From assembly GCA_949284175.1 (NCBI GenBank), contig CASDVE010000007.1:49416-113415 (forward strand): a stretch of DNA of 64,000 nucleotides, in the 5' to 3' direction. Below, piece by piece: positions 27,131-36,542 of this stretch. The translations under genes and the position numbers were made by a program. Numbering within the stretch: the stretch's first letter is position 1; the number at the start of each line of letters is the position of its first letter. The stretch is from an uncultured Eubacteriales bacterium. GTDB taxonomy: Bacteria; Bacillota; Clostridia; Lachnospirales; Lachnospiraceae. Below the pieces are notes generated by a model. It saw nothing but the letters and a program-made list of their open reading frames with translations, did no database searches and had not been told where the DNA came from.

Positions 27131-28087
27131 ATGTTAAAAAAAATATCAGCAATGCTCCTTTCCGCCAGTTTAGCAGTTTCACTTGCTGGCTGTGGCAATG
27201 GTCTTGATAATGCCTATGTAAGAAATGATGGTTCATTTTATTTTCTTGAAGAAACACTAAATCACAACGATCGTTTTGCAGCTGACTTAGCAGTCGTTCC
27301 AAAATTATCTTACTTAGATAATGGATTTGATGATAACGTTTCTTCTCAGCTCTTAATCAACAATACAACGAATACGCCAATTGTTGCCGTAAGTGCTCAT
27401 GCAAAGATTTATCCAGCAAGTCTTACAAAGCTGATGACATCCTATATTACTGCAAAATATGCGAAAATGGACGATGTTGTCACATTGGATCGGGATCTTA
27501 CCTTTGAATCAGGAGCTCAGTTGCTCCATCTAAAAAAAGGAGATACAGTAACAGTTTCTGAATTATATCATGGACTGTTAATCTATTCTGCTAATGACTG
27601 TGCCTCTATGCTTGCCATTCATATTTCTGGTAGTGAAGAGGAATTTGTAAAATTAATGAATAAAGAAGCCAAAGCTCTTGGTGCAACGAATACACATTTT
27701 CAGAACGCTCATGGACTTCATCATCCAGAGCATTATACAAGTGCATACGATTTATATTTAATGTTTAAAGCTAATTTACAGTATCCAGAATTTGCAGAAA
27801 CAGTTTCTATTCCAAAATATACAATGAAGTATACGAATAAAAATAATATTCCTGTTTCTGTATCCTTTAGCTCCACCAACCTATTCTTAACAGAAGATTA
27901 CAAAGTCCCAAATGGTATTACGATGATTGGAGGAAAGACAGGAACAACACAGGCTGCTGGTTCGTGTTTGATCGTTCTTACCAAAAATAAACAAGGTGAA
28001 GAGTTTATTTCTGTCGTTACTGGTGCATTGGATAAACCAACTCTTTATAACACTATGATAAAATTGTTACAACAAGAAAACAAATAA
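27131..28087 (+). CDS. D-alanyl-D-alanine carboxypeptidase, lipoprotein
   Basis: 318 aa, peptidase S11 family. The signal peptide ends in a lipobox (VSLAGC), so the enzyme is probably tethered to the outer face of the membrane, unlike the usual C-terminal amphipathic anchor of DacA. Active-site motifs are SLTK (in PASLTKLMTSY), SAND and KTG (in GGKTGTTQAAG). It trims the terminal D-Ala of peptidoglycan side chains, which fits its place beside the elongation and division genes. A GGAGG ribosome site lies before the ATG. Confidence 0.92.
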   Translation: MLKKISAMLLSASLAVSLAGCGNGLDNAYVRNDGSFYFLEETLNHNDRFAADLAVVPKLSYLDNGFDDNVSSQLLINNTTNTPIVAVSAHAKIYPASLTKLMTSYITAKYAKMDDVVTLDRDLTFESGAQLLHLKKGDTVTVSELYHGLLIYSANDCASMLAIHISGSEEEFVKLMNKEAKALGATNTHFQNAHGLHHPEHYTSAYDLYLMFKANLQYPEFAETVSIPKYTMKYTNKNNIPVSVSFSSTNLFLTEDYKVPNGITMIGGKTGTTQAAGSCLIVLTKNKQGEEFISVVTGALDKPTLYNTMIKLLQQENK

Positions 28088-28100
28088 TTGTTGTTTTCTT
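28074..28100 (+). terminator. Hairpin overlapping the carboxypeptidase stop
   Basis: AAGAAAACAA pairs with TTGTTTTCTT across a 7-base loop that includes the stop codon. The 3' arm also supplies the -35 of the next promoter. Confidence 0.55.
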
Positions 28101-28119
28101 ATATAAATTATACTATAAT
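28091..28119 (+). promoter_or_regulatory. Promoter of the small P-loop protein gene
   Basis: TTGTTT at 28091-28096 and TATAAT at 28114-28119 with 17 bp spacing. Confidence 0.55.
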
Positions 28120-28170
28120 AGTGTTAAGACTAGAGAATGTGGGATTCTCAATTTTAAGGAGGTAACTTGT

Positions 28171-28590
28171 ATGATCGAAATTATTGCAGGAGCCAAAGGG
28201 AAAGGCAAAACAAAAGTATTGATTGCTAAGGTGAATGAAGACATTAAGTTCACCAACGGAACCATTGTTTATCTGGACAAAAACACGAAACATATGTATG
28301 AATTAAATAACAAGATTCGTATGATTAACGTACAGGATTACAACTTATCCGACACGAATATGTTTCTTGGGTTTATTTCCGGCATTGTATCGCAAGATCA
28401 CGATCTTGATAGGGTATACTTGGATAGCTTCTTAACAATCGGACATATTACGATATCAAATTTTGAATCAGCGATTATAAAACTCCAAGAAATTTCAGCT
28501 AATTTTAAAGTGAATTTCGTACTTAGTGTTTCCATGAGCAAAGAGGAATTGCCAGAAAGTATACAATCCTTAGTAACCGTATCCTTATAA
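28171..28590 (+). CDS. Small P-loop NTPase-like protein of unknown function
   Basis: 139 aa. It begins with a clear Walker A (GAKGKGKTK at about residues 7-15), and DRVYLDSF near 87-94 could be the Walker B strand. At this length it is a minimal RecA/kinase-like core without a recognisable extra domain. No transmembrane or signal sequence is present. It has its own promoter, an AAGGAGG ribosome site and its own terminator, so it is a stand-alone gene. Its place between the carboxypeptidase and a radical SAM gene gives no firm hint of function. Confidence 0.75.
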   Translation: MIEIIAGAKGKGKTKVLIAKVNEDIKFTNGTIVYLDKNTKHMYELNNKIRMINVQDYNLSDTNMFLGFISGIVSQDHDLDRVYLDSFLTIGHITISNFESAIIKLQEISANFKVNFVLSVSMSKEELPESIQSLVTVSL

Positions 28591-28612
28591 TTGAAGTACA
28601 TATTCTGTACAC

Positions 28613-28647
28613 AAAAGGGCTTATTCATCGTAATAGCCCTTTTTTTG
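28613..28647 (+). terminator. Terminator after the P-loop gene
   Basis: AAAGGGCT and AGCCCTTT pair around TATTCATCGTAAT and are followed by seven T. Confidence 0.9.
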
Positions 28648-28737
28648 TATGATAGGAACGGAATTTCCTATCACATAAAAAAGTATTTTACTCCATTACC
28701 GCATTACGTAGAATTATCAATAATAAGAAGGTGAATT

Positions 28738-29703
28738 ATGAACGAAAGAGATTATTACACATTATACTCGGATTATTTAAAGTCATCTTATGGTGAAAAA
28801 GTATATAAACTGCCTATTAATCTTCCTGTTACTTGTCCAAATCGAAGAAATGGAAACACTGGATGCAGTTTCTGCTCTGACGCTGGAACCGGATTTGAAG
28901 CTATGCAAAATACAATCTCCATTACGGAGCAGTTAAAAGCAACGAAAGAGAAGATTGAAAAGCGATATAAAGCACATAAATTTATTGCTTATTTTCAAAA
29001 TTATACCAACACCTTTTTTCCTCTTGAACAGTTTAAGAAAGCCATGGAAGAGGCAAGTGCCTTTCCAGATATTGTAGAGATTTCCATTTCTACAAGACCT
29101 GATTGTATTCATGAAGATTATTTACAATATCTTGATCAGCTGAGTAAACGAACAGGGATTCACGTGAATATTGAATTAGGATTGCAAACAGTTAACTACC
29201 ATACATTGAATCGAATCAATCGTGGTCATGGATTAGCGGAATATGTGGATGCAGTTCTTCGTATTGCAAAATACGATATGACAATCTGCACCCATATGAT
29301 TTTAAATCTTCCTTATGATACCATGGAGGACGCAAAGGAATCTGCTCGCTTTTTATCCGCACTTCCTATTCATATCGTAAAATTCCACTCCCTTTATATC
29401 CCAACAAACACAGTATTGTATGATGAATACAAAAATGGTAAAATAACGTTATGCACAAAAGACGAATATTTAAACCGTCTTGCTGAGTGCGTTGCGTTAC
29501 TTAGAAAAGATATTGCCATTGAACGACTTTTTAGTCGTGTACCAGAAGAATATGCCGTTTTTTCTAATTGGGGTATGAGTTGGTGGAAATTAAAAGATGA
29601 ATTTCTTGCCTTGATGGAAGAAAAACAGTATACACAGGGGTGTCAGTGCCATTATCTCAACGGCTCAGCTTTACAAAAGTGGAGGATACACCATGCCGAC
29701 TAA
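28738..29703 (+). CDS. TIGR01212-type radical SAM protein (YhcC-like)
   Basis: 321 aa. The radical SAM cysteines lie near residues 30-45 (TCPNRRNGNTGCSFCSD). This long CX-N-rich spacing, together with the FIAYFQNYTNTFFPLEQF and ISTRPDCI stretches and ELGLQTVNYHTLNRINRGH, is typical of the YhcC family. Members are predicted to be RNA- or cofactor-modifying enzymes; the reaction is not established. The last 11 bases overlap the next gene, indicating translational coupling. Confidence 0.88.
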   Translation: MNERDYYTLYSDYLKSSYGEKVYKLPINLPVTCPNRRNGNTGCSFCSDAGTGFEAMQNTISITEQLKATKEKIEKRYKAHKFIAYFQNYTNTFFPLEQFKKAMEEASAFPDIVEISISTRPDCIHEDYLQYLDQLSKRTGIHVNIELGLQTVNYHTLNRINRGHGLAEYVDAVLRIAKYDMTICTHMILNLPYDTMEDAKESARFLSALPIHIVKFHSLYIPTNTVLYDEYKNGKITLCTKDEYLNRLAECVALLRKDIAIERLFSRVPEEYAVFSNWGMSWWKLKDEFLALMEEKQYTQGCQCHYLNGSALQKWRIHHAD

Positions 29704-31117
29704 GAAAAGAAAGTCAAGAAAAAAGGTTGTTCGTTATCGTCGTCACCCCATTCAGTGGAATATTGGGACGATTACGTTTGGAATTATTTTTGTCTACCTC
29801 ATGATCAATGTCATTTTATATGCACAAAATGATACGGTTTCTACATATGAAGTCAACAAAAATAAAATGCAAAAAACGATTACTACAACGGGAATTGCTC
29901 TGCGAACAGAAGAGATCGTAACAACGAAAACAAGTGGCTACCTCAGTTATTATGCCCAAGAAGGAAGTCGTGTTTCTAAAAAAGGGTATGTCTATTCCGT
30001 TGATGAATCTGGAAAAGTACATGAATATCTCTCTCAAACAGGAGATGAAAACAATGCTTTTGACAGCGAAAGTTACCAGAATTTAAAGGAAACCATTTCT
30101 GTTTTTAATAATTATTATAGTGATGACGACTTCTATGAAGTATATGATTTTAAATATGACTTAAGCAATACCATCTTAGAAACTATGAATGATAGCACAA
30201 TGAAACAGCTGGAAGAGGCCTTAAAACAATCTGGGATCACAGAGAGTTATAAAAAGGCTAAAAGTGCAAAGAGTGGTCTTGTTTCTTTTTTAATGGATGG
30301 ATATGAAACGTTAAAACCAGAAAATATTACAAAAAAATCCTTTGATCAGAGTACATACAAAAAGGAACAGCTAAGAACCAGTGAGTTTTTACAAGCGGGT
30401 TCTCCAGCGTATAAACTGATTTTAGGGGATACATGGGATGTTGTCATTCCTGTTAATGAAGAACAACTTTCGATTTTACAGGATAAAAAGACGGTGCAAG
30501 TTAACTTTTTAAAAGATGATACAACATTAACAGCATCTGTTTCTATTTTACAAAATAAAGATGGAAATTATGCAAAACTTCATTTTAATGATTATCTGAT
30601 CCGATATCTGAGCGATCGCTTTGTAAATATCGAAGTTATTTTGCAATCGGTATCCGGCTTAAAAATACCAAATACAGCCCTTGTAACTCGTGAATTATTC
30701 CGAATTCCAATTGCTTACTTATCCGCAGGAAGTAACTCTACGGAATATCAGTTTAATGTAAGAACCTTAAATAATAGAGGGAATGCGACTGTAAAACAAG
30801 TTCCAGCTGATATTGTAATGAAGGATAGTAAATATTGCTATGTTTCCACTATTCCATTGAATGATACCTCGCTGACGCAAGGGACAATTCTTGTACAGAA
30901 TAATTCCAAAAAAACATTTAAAGTATCATCGACAAAAGAAGTACAAGGTGTATATTGTGTGAATAAGGGATATGCTGCATTTAAAATGGTGAATGTTCTT
31001 TATTCCAATGAAGATTATAGTATTGTAGAAGAAAGTTCAGATTTAAGTGCTCTTGCTATCTATGATCACATTATTTTAAATAGCAATACCATTAGTGAAA
31101 ATGAAAAAATATATTAG
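29693..31117 (+). CDS. HlyD-like membrane-fusion domain protein
   Basis: 474 aa. A basic N-terminus (KKRKSRKKVVRYRRH) precedes a single membrane anchor at about 26-46. The extracytoplasmic part has HlyD/efflux-adaptor-like halves (ALRTEEIVTTKTSGYLSYYAQEGSRVSKKGYVYSV, then DVVIPVNEEQLSIL). No partner ABC or RND transporter is adjacent; the downstream genes are yggS and sepF. A proteinaceous link between envelope and division has been suggested by this neighbourhood but is inference. It overlaps the upstream radical SAM gene by 11 bases. Confidence 0.72.
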   Translation: MPTKKRKSRKKVVRYRRHPIQWNIGTITFGIIFVYLMINVILYAQNDTVSTYEVNKNKMQKTITTTGIALRTEEIVTTKTSGYLSYYAQEGSRVSKKGYVYSVDESGKVHEYLSQTGDENNAFDSESYQNLKETISVFNNYYSDDDFYEVYDFKYDLSNTILETMNDSTMKQLEEALKQSGITESYKKAKSAKSGLVSFLMDGYETLKPENITKKSFDQSTYKKEQLRTSEFLQAGSPAYKLILGDTWDVVIPVNEEQLSILQDKKTVQVNFLKDDTTLTASVSILQNKDGNYAKLHFNDYLIRYLSDRFVNIEVILQSVSGLKIPNTALVTRELFRIPIAYLSAGSNSTEYQFNVRTLNNRGNATVKQVPADIVMKDSKYCYVSTIPLNDTSLTQGTILVQNNSKKTFKVSSTKEVQGVYCVNKGYAAFKMVNVLYSNEDYSIVEESSDLSALAIYDHIILNSNTISENEKIY

Positions 31118-31131
31118 GAGTTGAGCAAACA

Positions 31132-31836
31132 ATGTTAAAACAAAATCTTGATGAAGTTGAAAGACGAATCAGCGAGGCTTGTAAAAGAGCAGGAAGAAAA
31201 AGAGAAGAGGTTACGCTGATCGCAGTCAGTAAGACAAAACCACTAGAAGCAGTGGAAGAAGTTCTCAATCTTGGTATTCTTGAATTCGGAGAAAATAAAG
31301 TGCAAGAGCTGGTGGACAAGTATGAAAGAATTAAATCTCCAGTGCATTGGCATATGATTGGTCACCTTCAGACAAACAAAGTAAAATATATTGTTGATAA
31401 AGTTAAGCTAATTCATTCCGTAGATTCTTTGAAGTTGGCAAATCAAATTCAAAAAGAAGCAGAAAAGAAACAGGTTGTTGTTGATGTTTTAGTTGAAGTG
31501 AATATCGCAGGAGAAGAAACAAAGTTTGGTGTGACAAGGGAAGAAACGCTTCCATTAATTGAAGAAATTGCAAAACTTCCTAACGTCCATGTATGCGGTC
31601 TTATGACAAGCGCTCCTTTTGTTGAAAATCCGGAAGAGGATCGCATCTATTTCCGCCAACTACATCAATTATTTGTTGACATAAGTCAGAAAAACATTGA
31701 TAATATAGATATGAAAATTTTATCAATGGGAATGACAAACGATTTTGAAGTTGCCATTGAAGAAGGCTCTACCATGGTTCGCATTGGAACTGCCATCTTT
31801 GGAGCCCGAAAATATAAAGTCGAGGGAGAAGCATAA
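31132..31836 (+). CDS. yggS: PLP homeostasis protein YggS/PLPBP
   Basis: 234 aa, fold-type III PLP-binding barrel without known catalytic activity; it buffers pyridoxal phosphate. The lysine is in LIAVSKTKPLEAV (about 26-38), with FGENKVQEL, HMIGHLQTNKVKYI and the C-terminal ILSMGMTNDFEVAIEEGSTMVRIGTAIFG. It ends in TAATG, overlapping the sepF start by one base, so the two are translationally coupled. Confidence 0.96.
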   Translation: MLKQNLDEVERRISEACKRAGRKREEVTLIAVSKTKPLEAVEEVLNLGILEFGENKVQELVDKYERIKSPVHWHMIGHLQTNKVKYIVDKVKLIHSVDSLKLANQIQKEAEKKQVVVDVLVEVNIAGEETKFGVTREETLPLIEEIAKLPNVHVCGLMTSAPFVENPEEDRIYFRQLHQLFVDISQKNIDNIDMKILSMGMTNDFEVAIEEGSTMVRIGTAIFGARKYKVEGEA

Positions 31837-32390
31837 TGAGTAAAGGAATTAATAAATTTTTAGATTTAATGAAATTGAATGAACCTGATGACGAATACGA
31901 TGATGACGATTTATTAGAAGATGAGGACGATTATGAAGAAGACGACTCCTTAGCAAAATCTTTCTTCAATAGAAATAAAGAAAAATCCGAACCTTCTATT
32001 AAAGCAGAAACGGCTCAACCATCTAACTTTGCTGATAAGAAAAAGGCAAAAGTTATGAGCAAAGGAAAACTTGTTCCATTAAGTGGTGGAAGAGGTGGTG
32101 AAGTGTACGTTATTAAACCACAAGAGTTCAATGAAGCACAGGTGGTAGCAGATTTCTTAAAAGATGGAAAGACCATCGTAATCAATATGGAAGGTATTGA
32201 AATCTATGCTGCCCAACGTATCATCGATTTCATCAGTGGATCTTGCTATGCACTCAATGGGACATTGCAGGCGATTTCTAGCAATATCTTCATTGCTGCA
32301 CCAGAAGCCATTGAAGTAGCAGGAGATTTAAGAGAAGAAATTTTGAATGAAAATCTCATTTCACCAGAAATTGGAAAATATCGTGTGTAA
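31836..32390 (+). CDS. sepF: Cell division protein SepF
   Basis: 184 aa. A short N-terminal membrane-binding helix (MSKGINKFLDLMKL) is followed by a strongly acidic linker with runs of Asp and Glu (about 16-40), then a basic stretch and the C-terminal SepF domain (from about 78: VYVIKPQEFNEAQVVADFLKDGKTIVIN). SepF arranges FtsZ filaments into arcs at the septum. The yggS-sepF-ylmH order is the classic Firmicute division-cluster neighbourhood. Confidence 0.95.
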   Translation: MSKGINKFLDLMKLNEPDDEYDDDDLLEDEDDYEEDDSLAKSFFNRNKEKSEPSIKAETAQPSNFADKKKAKVMSKGKLVPLSGGRGGEVYVIKPQEFNEAQVVADFLKDGKTIVINMEGIEIYAAQRIIDFISGSCYALNGTLQAISSNIFIAAPEAIEVAGDLREEILNENLISPEIGKYRV

Positions 32391-32411
32391 TGGATTAGGA
32401 TAATAAAAACT

Positions 32412-33173
32412 ATGGACAAAGGAAAAGATGCTTTAATTTTAAAAAAACGGTTGTTGGAGCTATCCGATAAAGCCTATCAACAAAGCCGTTATATGTACAC
32501 AACATTTCTTGATCTCTACGAACAAAGTATTTATCAAGAAGAACGCTCTTCTTTTTCTCATGTAACAAGTCATTTATATGGTGGACATCCTTATGCCGAT
32601 CGTCAACTTGTATGTTTTGGAAGTGAAGAGGTTTTTGGTTACGGGGAAGAACCTCCCATTGCTTGTGTAGAAGTGAAGCCAGTTTCTAAGAAATTTGCTG
32701 ATGATTTAACCCATCGTGATTTTCTTGGAGCGATTATGAATCTTGGCATTGAACGCTCTATGCTTGGAGATATTTTAATCTCCGATAATATTGGATATGT
32801 ATTTTGTCTGGAACACATTGCCGATGTTATCGCCGACCAACTTTTTAAAGTAAAACATACCATGGTGACTTGTACCCATACGTTAGAACATCCTCATATT
32901 GAACCGAAATATCAAGAGGTGACAGGTTTTGTTACCTCTTGCCGTTTGGATGCAGTAATCGGACTGGCTTTTCAATTATCAAGAAGCCAGTCTGTTCCAT
33001 ATATTCAAGGAAAACGGGTGTTTGTCAATGGGAAACTTGTGGAGAGTAACAGTCTACAACTGAAAGATGGAATGATCATTTCTGTTCGTGGACTGGGAAA
33101 ATTTATTTTTGATGGAGTAGAGGGCATGACAAAAAAGGGGAGAAACCGTATTCTGCTCCGCAAATTTATTTGA
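32412..33173 (+). CDS. ylmH: YlmH-type S4-domain RNA-binding protein
   Basis: 253 aa. The N-terminal YlmH domain (PYADRQLVCFGSEEVFGYGEEPPIACVEV, then HRDFLGAIMNLGIERSMLGDI) is followed by a C-terminal S4 RNA-binding domain (about 180-250; PYIQGKRVFVNGKLVESNSLQLKDG). Members associate with ribosomes or peptidyl-tRNA, and the gene is conserved next to sepF. It is followed closely by aroB. Confidence 0.93.
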   Translation: MDKGKDALILKKRLLELSDKAYQQSRYMYTTFLDLYEQSIYQEERSSFSHVTSHLYGGHPYADRQLVCFGSEEVFGYGEEPPIACVEVKPVSKKFADDLTHRDFLGAIMNLGIERSMLGDILISDNIGYVFCLEHIADVIADQLFKVKHTMVTCTHTLEHPHIEPKYQEVTGFVTSCRLDAVIGLAFQLSRSQSVPYIQGKRVFVNGKLVESNSLQLKDGMIISVRGLGKFIFDGVEGMTKKGRNRILLRKFI

Positions 33174-33202
33174 TATCTTTACTTCTAAGGAGGGTTTTTA
33201 CA

Positions 33203-34309
33203 GTGAAAATAAAAAACAAACTTACCATTCATTACGATCAAAAACCGATTTATGATATTTTATTAGAAAATGATTTTTCTAAATTAAAAGATGCACTGAT
33301 AGCTCTTGGATATGAAAAACGCAAGTTGCTCATTGTAACAGAAACAAATGTAGCACCTCTTTATTTGGAGGAAATCAAAACATTGCTCACTCCAATTTTT
33401 CGTGAAATTGTATGCTTTACCTTTCAAGCAGGGGAGCAACAAAAACAGCTTTCTACCGTATCCGCTATCTATACAACCTTAATCGAGCATCAATTTGATC
33501 GAAAAGATGTCCTCTTAGCATTAGGGGGAGGTGTAACGGGAGATCTGACAGGGTTTACCGCCTCCACTTATCTACGAGGTGTTGACTTTGTGCAAGTTCC
33601 AACCTCTTTACTTGCACAAGTGGACAGTAGTATTGGCGGAAAGACGGGCGTAGACTTTGACTCATACAAAAATATGGTGGGAGCGTTCTATCAACCTTCA
33701 TTAGTCTATATCAATACCGGTACGTTAAAAACCCTTCCAGAACACGAATTTAACTCTGGTTTAGGAGAAGTGATCAAGCATGGTTTGATTAAAGATAAAG
33801 AGTATTTTTCTTGGATTTCTAAACATCGAGAAGAGATTGCTCGTCGTGAACCGGATGTTTTAAAAGATATGATCTATCGCAGTTGTGAAATCAAAGGGGA
33901 TGTGGTAGAACGGGATCCAAAAGAAAAAGGAGAACGAGCGTTATTGAACTTTGGTCACACACTGGGTCATTCCATAGAAAAACTTATGAATTTTTCCATG
34001 CTTCATGGAGATTGTGTTGTCATTGGTTCTGAACTTGCCAGTCTGATTTCTTGGAAACGTGGGCTGATTTCAAAGGAAGAGTTGGAACAGATAGAAGAGT
34101 TATTTCAATATTTTCACTTTGATACACTTCCAGCAACATTGGATTATAAAGAAATTGTATCGGCAACAAAACTCGATAAAAAAATGGATCAAGGACAGAT
34201 TAAATTTATTCTATTGCATCCGATTGGGAACGCAAAGATTGATAAAACAGTGACACAAGAAGAAATGCTTTGGGCATTAGAAAGCTATAAAAGACTTGAA
34301 AATTTATAA
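33203..34309 (+). CDS. aroB: 3-dehydroquinate synthase
   Basis: 368 aa. Second enzyme of the shikimate pathway, forming 3-dehydroquinate from DAHP with NAD and a divalent metal. Motifs are ALGGGVTGDLTGFTASTYLRGV, PTSLLAQVDSSIGGKTGVD, SGLGEVIKHG and NFGHTLGHSIEK (metal ligands). GTG 33203 has AAGGAGGG 8 bases upstream and gives the usual N-terminus; an in-frame TTG at 33170 overlaps the ylmH stop and is rejected. No other aromatic biosynthesis gene is nearby. Confidence 0.95.
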   Translation: MKIKNKLTIHYDQKPIYDILLENDFSKLKDALIALGYEKRKLLIVTETNVAPLYLEEIKTLLTPIFREIVCFTFQAGEQQKQLSTVSAIYTTLIEHQFDRKDVLLALGGGVTGDLTGFTASTYLRGVDFVQVPTSLLAQVDSSIGGKTGVDFDSYKNMVGAFYQPSLVYINTGTLKTLPEHEFNSGLGEVIKHGLIKDKEYFSWISKHREEIARREPDVLKDMIYRSCEIKGDVVERDPKEKGERALLNFGHTLGHSIEKLMNFSMLHGDCVVIGSELASLISWKRGLISKEELEQIEELFQYFHFDTLPATLDYKEIVSATKLDKKMDQGQIKFILLHPIGNAKIDKTVTQEEMLWALESYKRLENL

Positions 34310-34323
34310 CATTTGGAGGCAGT

Positions 34324-34836
34324 ATGCGTAAATATATAAAAGCACTGATAGCACTGATTTTACTCATTTTATTTGATCAGTTGACAAAGTATTTAGCAGT
34401 GATTCATTTAAAAGGCACATCTGGAATTTCCGTTATTCCAGATGTCTTTCATTTACAGTATTTAGAAAATCATGGAGTTGCATTTGGAATGTTCCAAGGA
34501 CAGCAGTGGTTTTTTGTACCCCTCACCATTATAATTGCTTTTGTTATGATTTTTCTTTATTATAAAATTCCGGATACAAAACGATACCTTCCGCTTCGTA
34601 TCTGTGTGGTATTAGTCACTGCTGGAGCATTTGGAAATATTATTGATCGAATTTCCCATCAATATGTGGTTGATTTCTTTTATTTTAAACTAATTAACTT
34701 CCCAATCTTTAATGTGGCGGATTGCTATGTGGTCGTTGCCGTTATTTTATTTGTTATTTTAATTTTGTTCTACTATAAAGAAGAGGAACTAGAGCGTGAT
34801 ATTCCATTTTTTCAAAATAAGAAAAACAAAGGATAA
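34324..34836 (+). CDS. lspA: Lipoprotein signal peptidase LspA
   Basis: 170 aa with four membrane segments. It cleaves prolipoproteins after lipidation. The catalytic aspartates lie in GNIIDRISH and FNVADCYVV, the standard pair. LENHGVAFGMFQGQ is the conserved loop. An acidic C-terminal tail is present. A GGAGGC ribosome site precedes the ATG. It pairs with rluD downstream (25 bases), as in most Firmicutes. Its substrates in this window include the carboxypeptidase (27131) and the small lipoprotein (55801). Confidence 0.96.
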   Translation: MRKYIKALIALILLILFDQLTKYLAVIHLKGTSGISVIPDVFHLQYLENHGVAFGMFQGQQWFFVPLTIIIAFVMIFLYYKIPDTKRYLPLRICVVLVTAGAFGNIIDRISHQYVVDFFYFKLINFPIFNVADCYVVVAVILFVILILFYYKEEELERDIPFFQNKKNKG

Positions 34837-34860
34837 AAAGAAACAGAAAGGTGAAACTCA

Positions 34861-35772
34861 ATGGAAGAATATATTGTTGCAAAAGAGGAAGTTGGAACTC
34901 GAATAGATAAGTATCTAGCGGAGAAATTTCCAGAACAATCTCGATCTTATTTACAAAAGCTGGTAAAAGAACAGCAAGTATTTGTTTGTGGAAAACCAGT
35001 AAAATCCAACTATAAATTGCGAAACGGAGATTCTGTTTCTCTTACCATTCCAGAACCAGTGGAATTGGATATTAAAGCAGAACCCATTCCTCTTGATATT
35101 CTCTATGAAGATGAGGATATTTTAATCATCAATAAACCAAAAGATATGGTCGTTCACCCAAGTGCTGGACATATGTCTGGAACTTTGGTCAATGGTATTT
35201 TATATCATTGTAAAGGAAATCTAAGTGGAATTAACGGGGTTTTACGCCCTGGCATCGTCCATAGAATTGATAAGGATACTACGGGTGTGTTAGTTGTTTG
35301 TAAAAACGATATGGCACATACCAAAATCAGTGAACAATTAAAAGTGCATTCCATTACAAGAAAATACAATGCCATTGTCTATCATAACTTTGCAGAAGAG
35401 GAAGGAACGGTGGATGCTCCCATCGGACGACATCCCATTGATAGAAAAAAGATGGCAGTCAACGAAAAGAATGGAAAACACGCAGTCACACATTACCGCG
35501 TGTTAGAGCGATTAAAAGATCATCGCTATACTTTCATTGAATGCCAACTGGAAACAGGAAGAACCCATCAAATTCGTGTTCATATGGCAAAGATTCACCA
35601 TCCATTATTAGGGGATACCGTTTATGGACCTGCTAATCAGCCATATAAGCTACAAGGACAGTGTCTTCACGCAAGAGTTCTTGGCTTTATTCATCCTAGG
35701 ACAGGAGAATATATGGAGTTTGAAGCACCACTTCCAGAATACTTTGAGAACTTGTTAAAAGAGCTCAGATAA
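34861..35772 (+). CDS. rluD: RluD-family ribosomal pseudouridine synthase
   Basis: 303 aa. An N-terminal S4 domain (about 10-75) is followed by the RluA-type catalytic domain with the aspartate motif GIVHRIDKDTTGVLVV, plus LETGRTHQIRVHMAKIHHPLLGD near the C-terminus. It modifies uridines in 23S rRNA; exact positions depend on the orthologue, so the symbol is by family. Gene order lspA-rluD is conserved. Confidence 0.93.
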   Translation: MEEYIVAKEEVGTRIDKYLAEKFPEQSRSYLQKLVKEQQVFVCGKPVKSNYKLRNGDSVSLTIPEPVELDIKAEPIPLDILYEDEDILIINKPKDMVVHPSAGHMSGTLVNGILYHCKGNLSGINGVLRPGIVHRIDKDTTGVLVVCKNDMAHTKISEQLKVHSITRKYNAIVYHNFAEEEGTVDAPIGRHPIDRKKMAVNEKNGKHAVTHYRVLERLKDHRYTFIECQLETGRTHQIRVHMAKIHHPLLGDTVYGPANQPYKLQGQCLHARVLGFIHPRTGEYMEFEAPLPEYFENLLKELR

Positions 35773-35858
35773 TTCAAAAATATTAAACAAAAATTCTGTA
35801 CTTTTCAATCACTTTGTTGTATACTGTAAATAGCTAGAAGTGAAAGGGGCGAATTGTT

Positions 35859-36485
35859 ATGAGTACAAATTCAATTATTACAATCGGAAGACAGTGTGGT
35901 AGTGGCGGAAGAGAAATTGGAACAAAACTTGCAAAAGATTTGGGTATTCCATATTATGATAAACAGCTTTTAAAAGAGGCTGCCAAAAAGAGTGGACTAT
36001 GCGAGGAAATTTTTGAAAGTTTTGATGAAAAACCAACAACCAGTTTCCTTTATTCTGTTGTTATGGATCCGTATTCTCTTGGATTCGGTGGTAATACCTT
36101 TGATATGCCTTTGAATCATAAAGTATTTTTAGCAGCTTTTGATACAATTAAATCCATTGCAGAGCAAGGTCCTTGCGTTTTCGTAGGGCGTTGTGCAGAC
36201 TATGCCTTATCCGATTTTCATAACTGTATTAATTTGTTCGTTCACGCTCCAATCGAATTCCGTGCAAAACGCATTGCTGAGGAACAAAATTCAACAATTG
36301 AACAGGCGACTAGTTTTATTCATAAAAAAGATAAACAGCGTTCAAGCTATTATAATTACTATGCAAGCAATCGTTGGGGAGATATGAACACATATGATTT
36401 TTCCATTGACAGTAGTGTATTGGGTATTGATGGAACCGTTGAATTAATCAAACAGTATATTACACTTTTTGAACATAAACGATGA
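35859..36485 (+). CDS. Cytidylate kinase-like family protein
   Basis: 208 aa. The N-terminus has a P-loop-like RQCGSGGREIGTKLAKDLGIPYYDKQLL, as in the cytidylate-kinase-like (AAA_26) family that is common in Clostridia and distinct from classic Cmk. The GRCADYAL and HKKDKQRSSYYNYYA segments match the family lid region. The phosphate acceptor is not known. It starts after a GAAAGGGG ribosome site; no operon partner is evident. Confidence 0.82.
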   Translation: MSTNSIITIGRQCGSGGREIGTKLAKDLGIPYYDKQLLKEAAKKSGLCEEIFESFDEKPTTSFLYSVVMDPYSLGFGGNTFDMPLNHKVFLAAFDTIKSIAEQGPCVFVGRCADYALSDFHNCINLFVHAPIEFRAKRIAEEQNSTIEQATSFIHKKDKQRSSYYNYYASNRWGDMNTYDFSIDSSVLGIDGTVELIKQYITLFEHKR

Positions 36486-36542
36486 GAATACGTTATAGGA
36501 GTTTCTAGCCCATTAGCGATTACATGAAGGAGGAATTGACGT

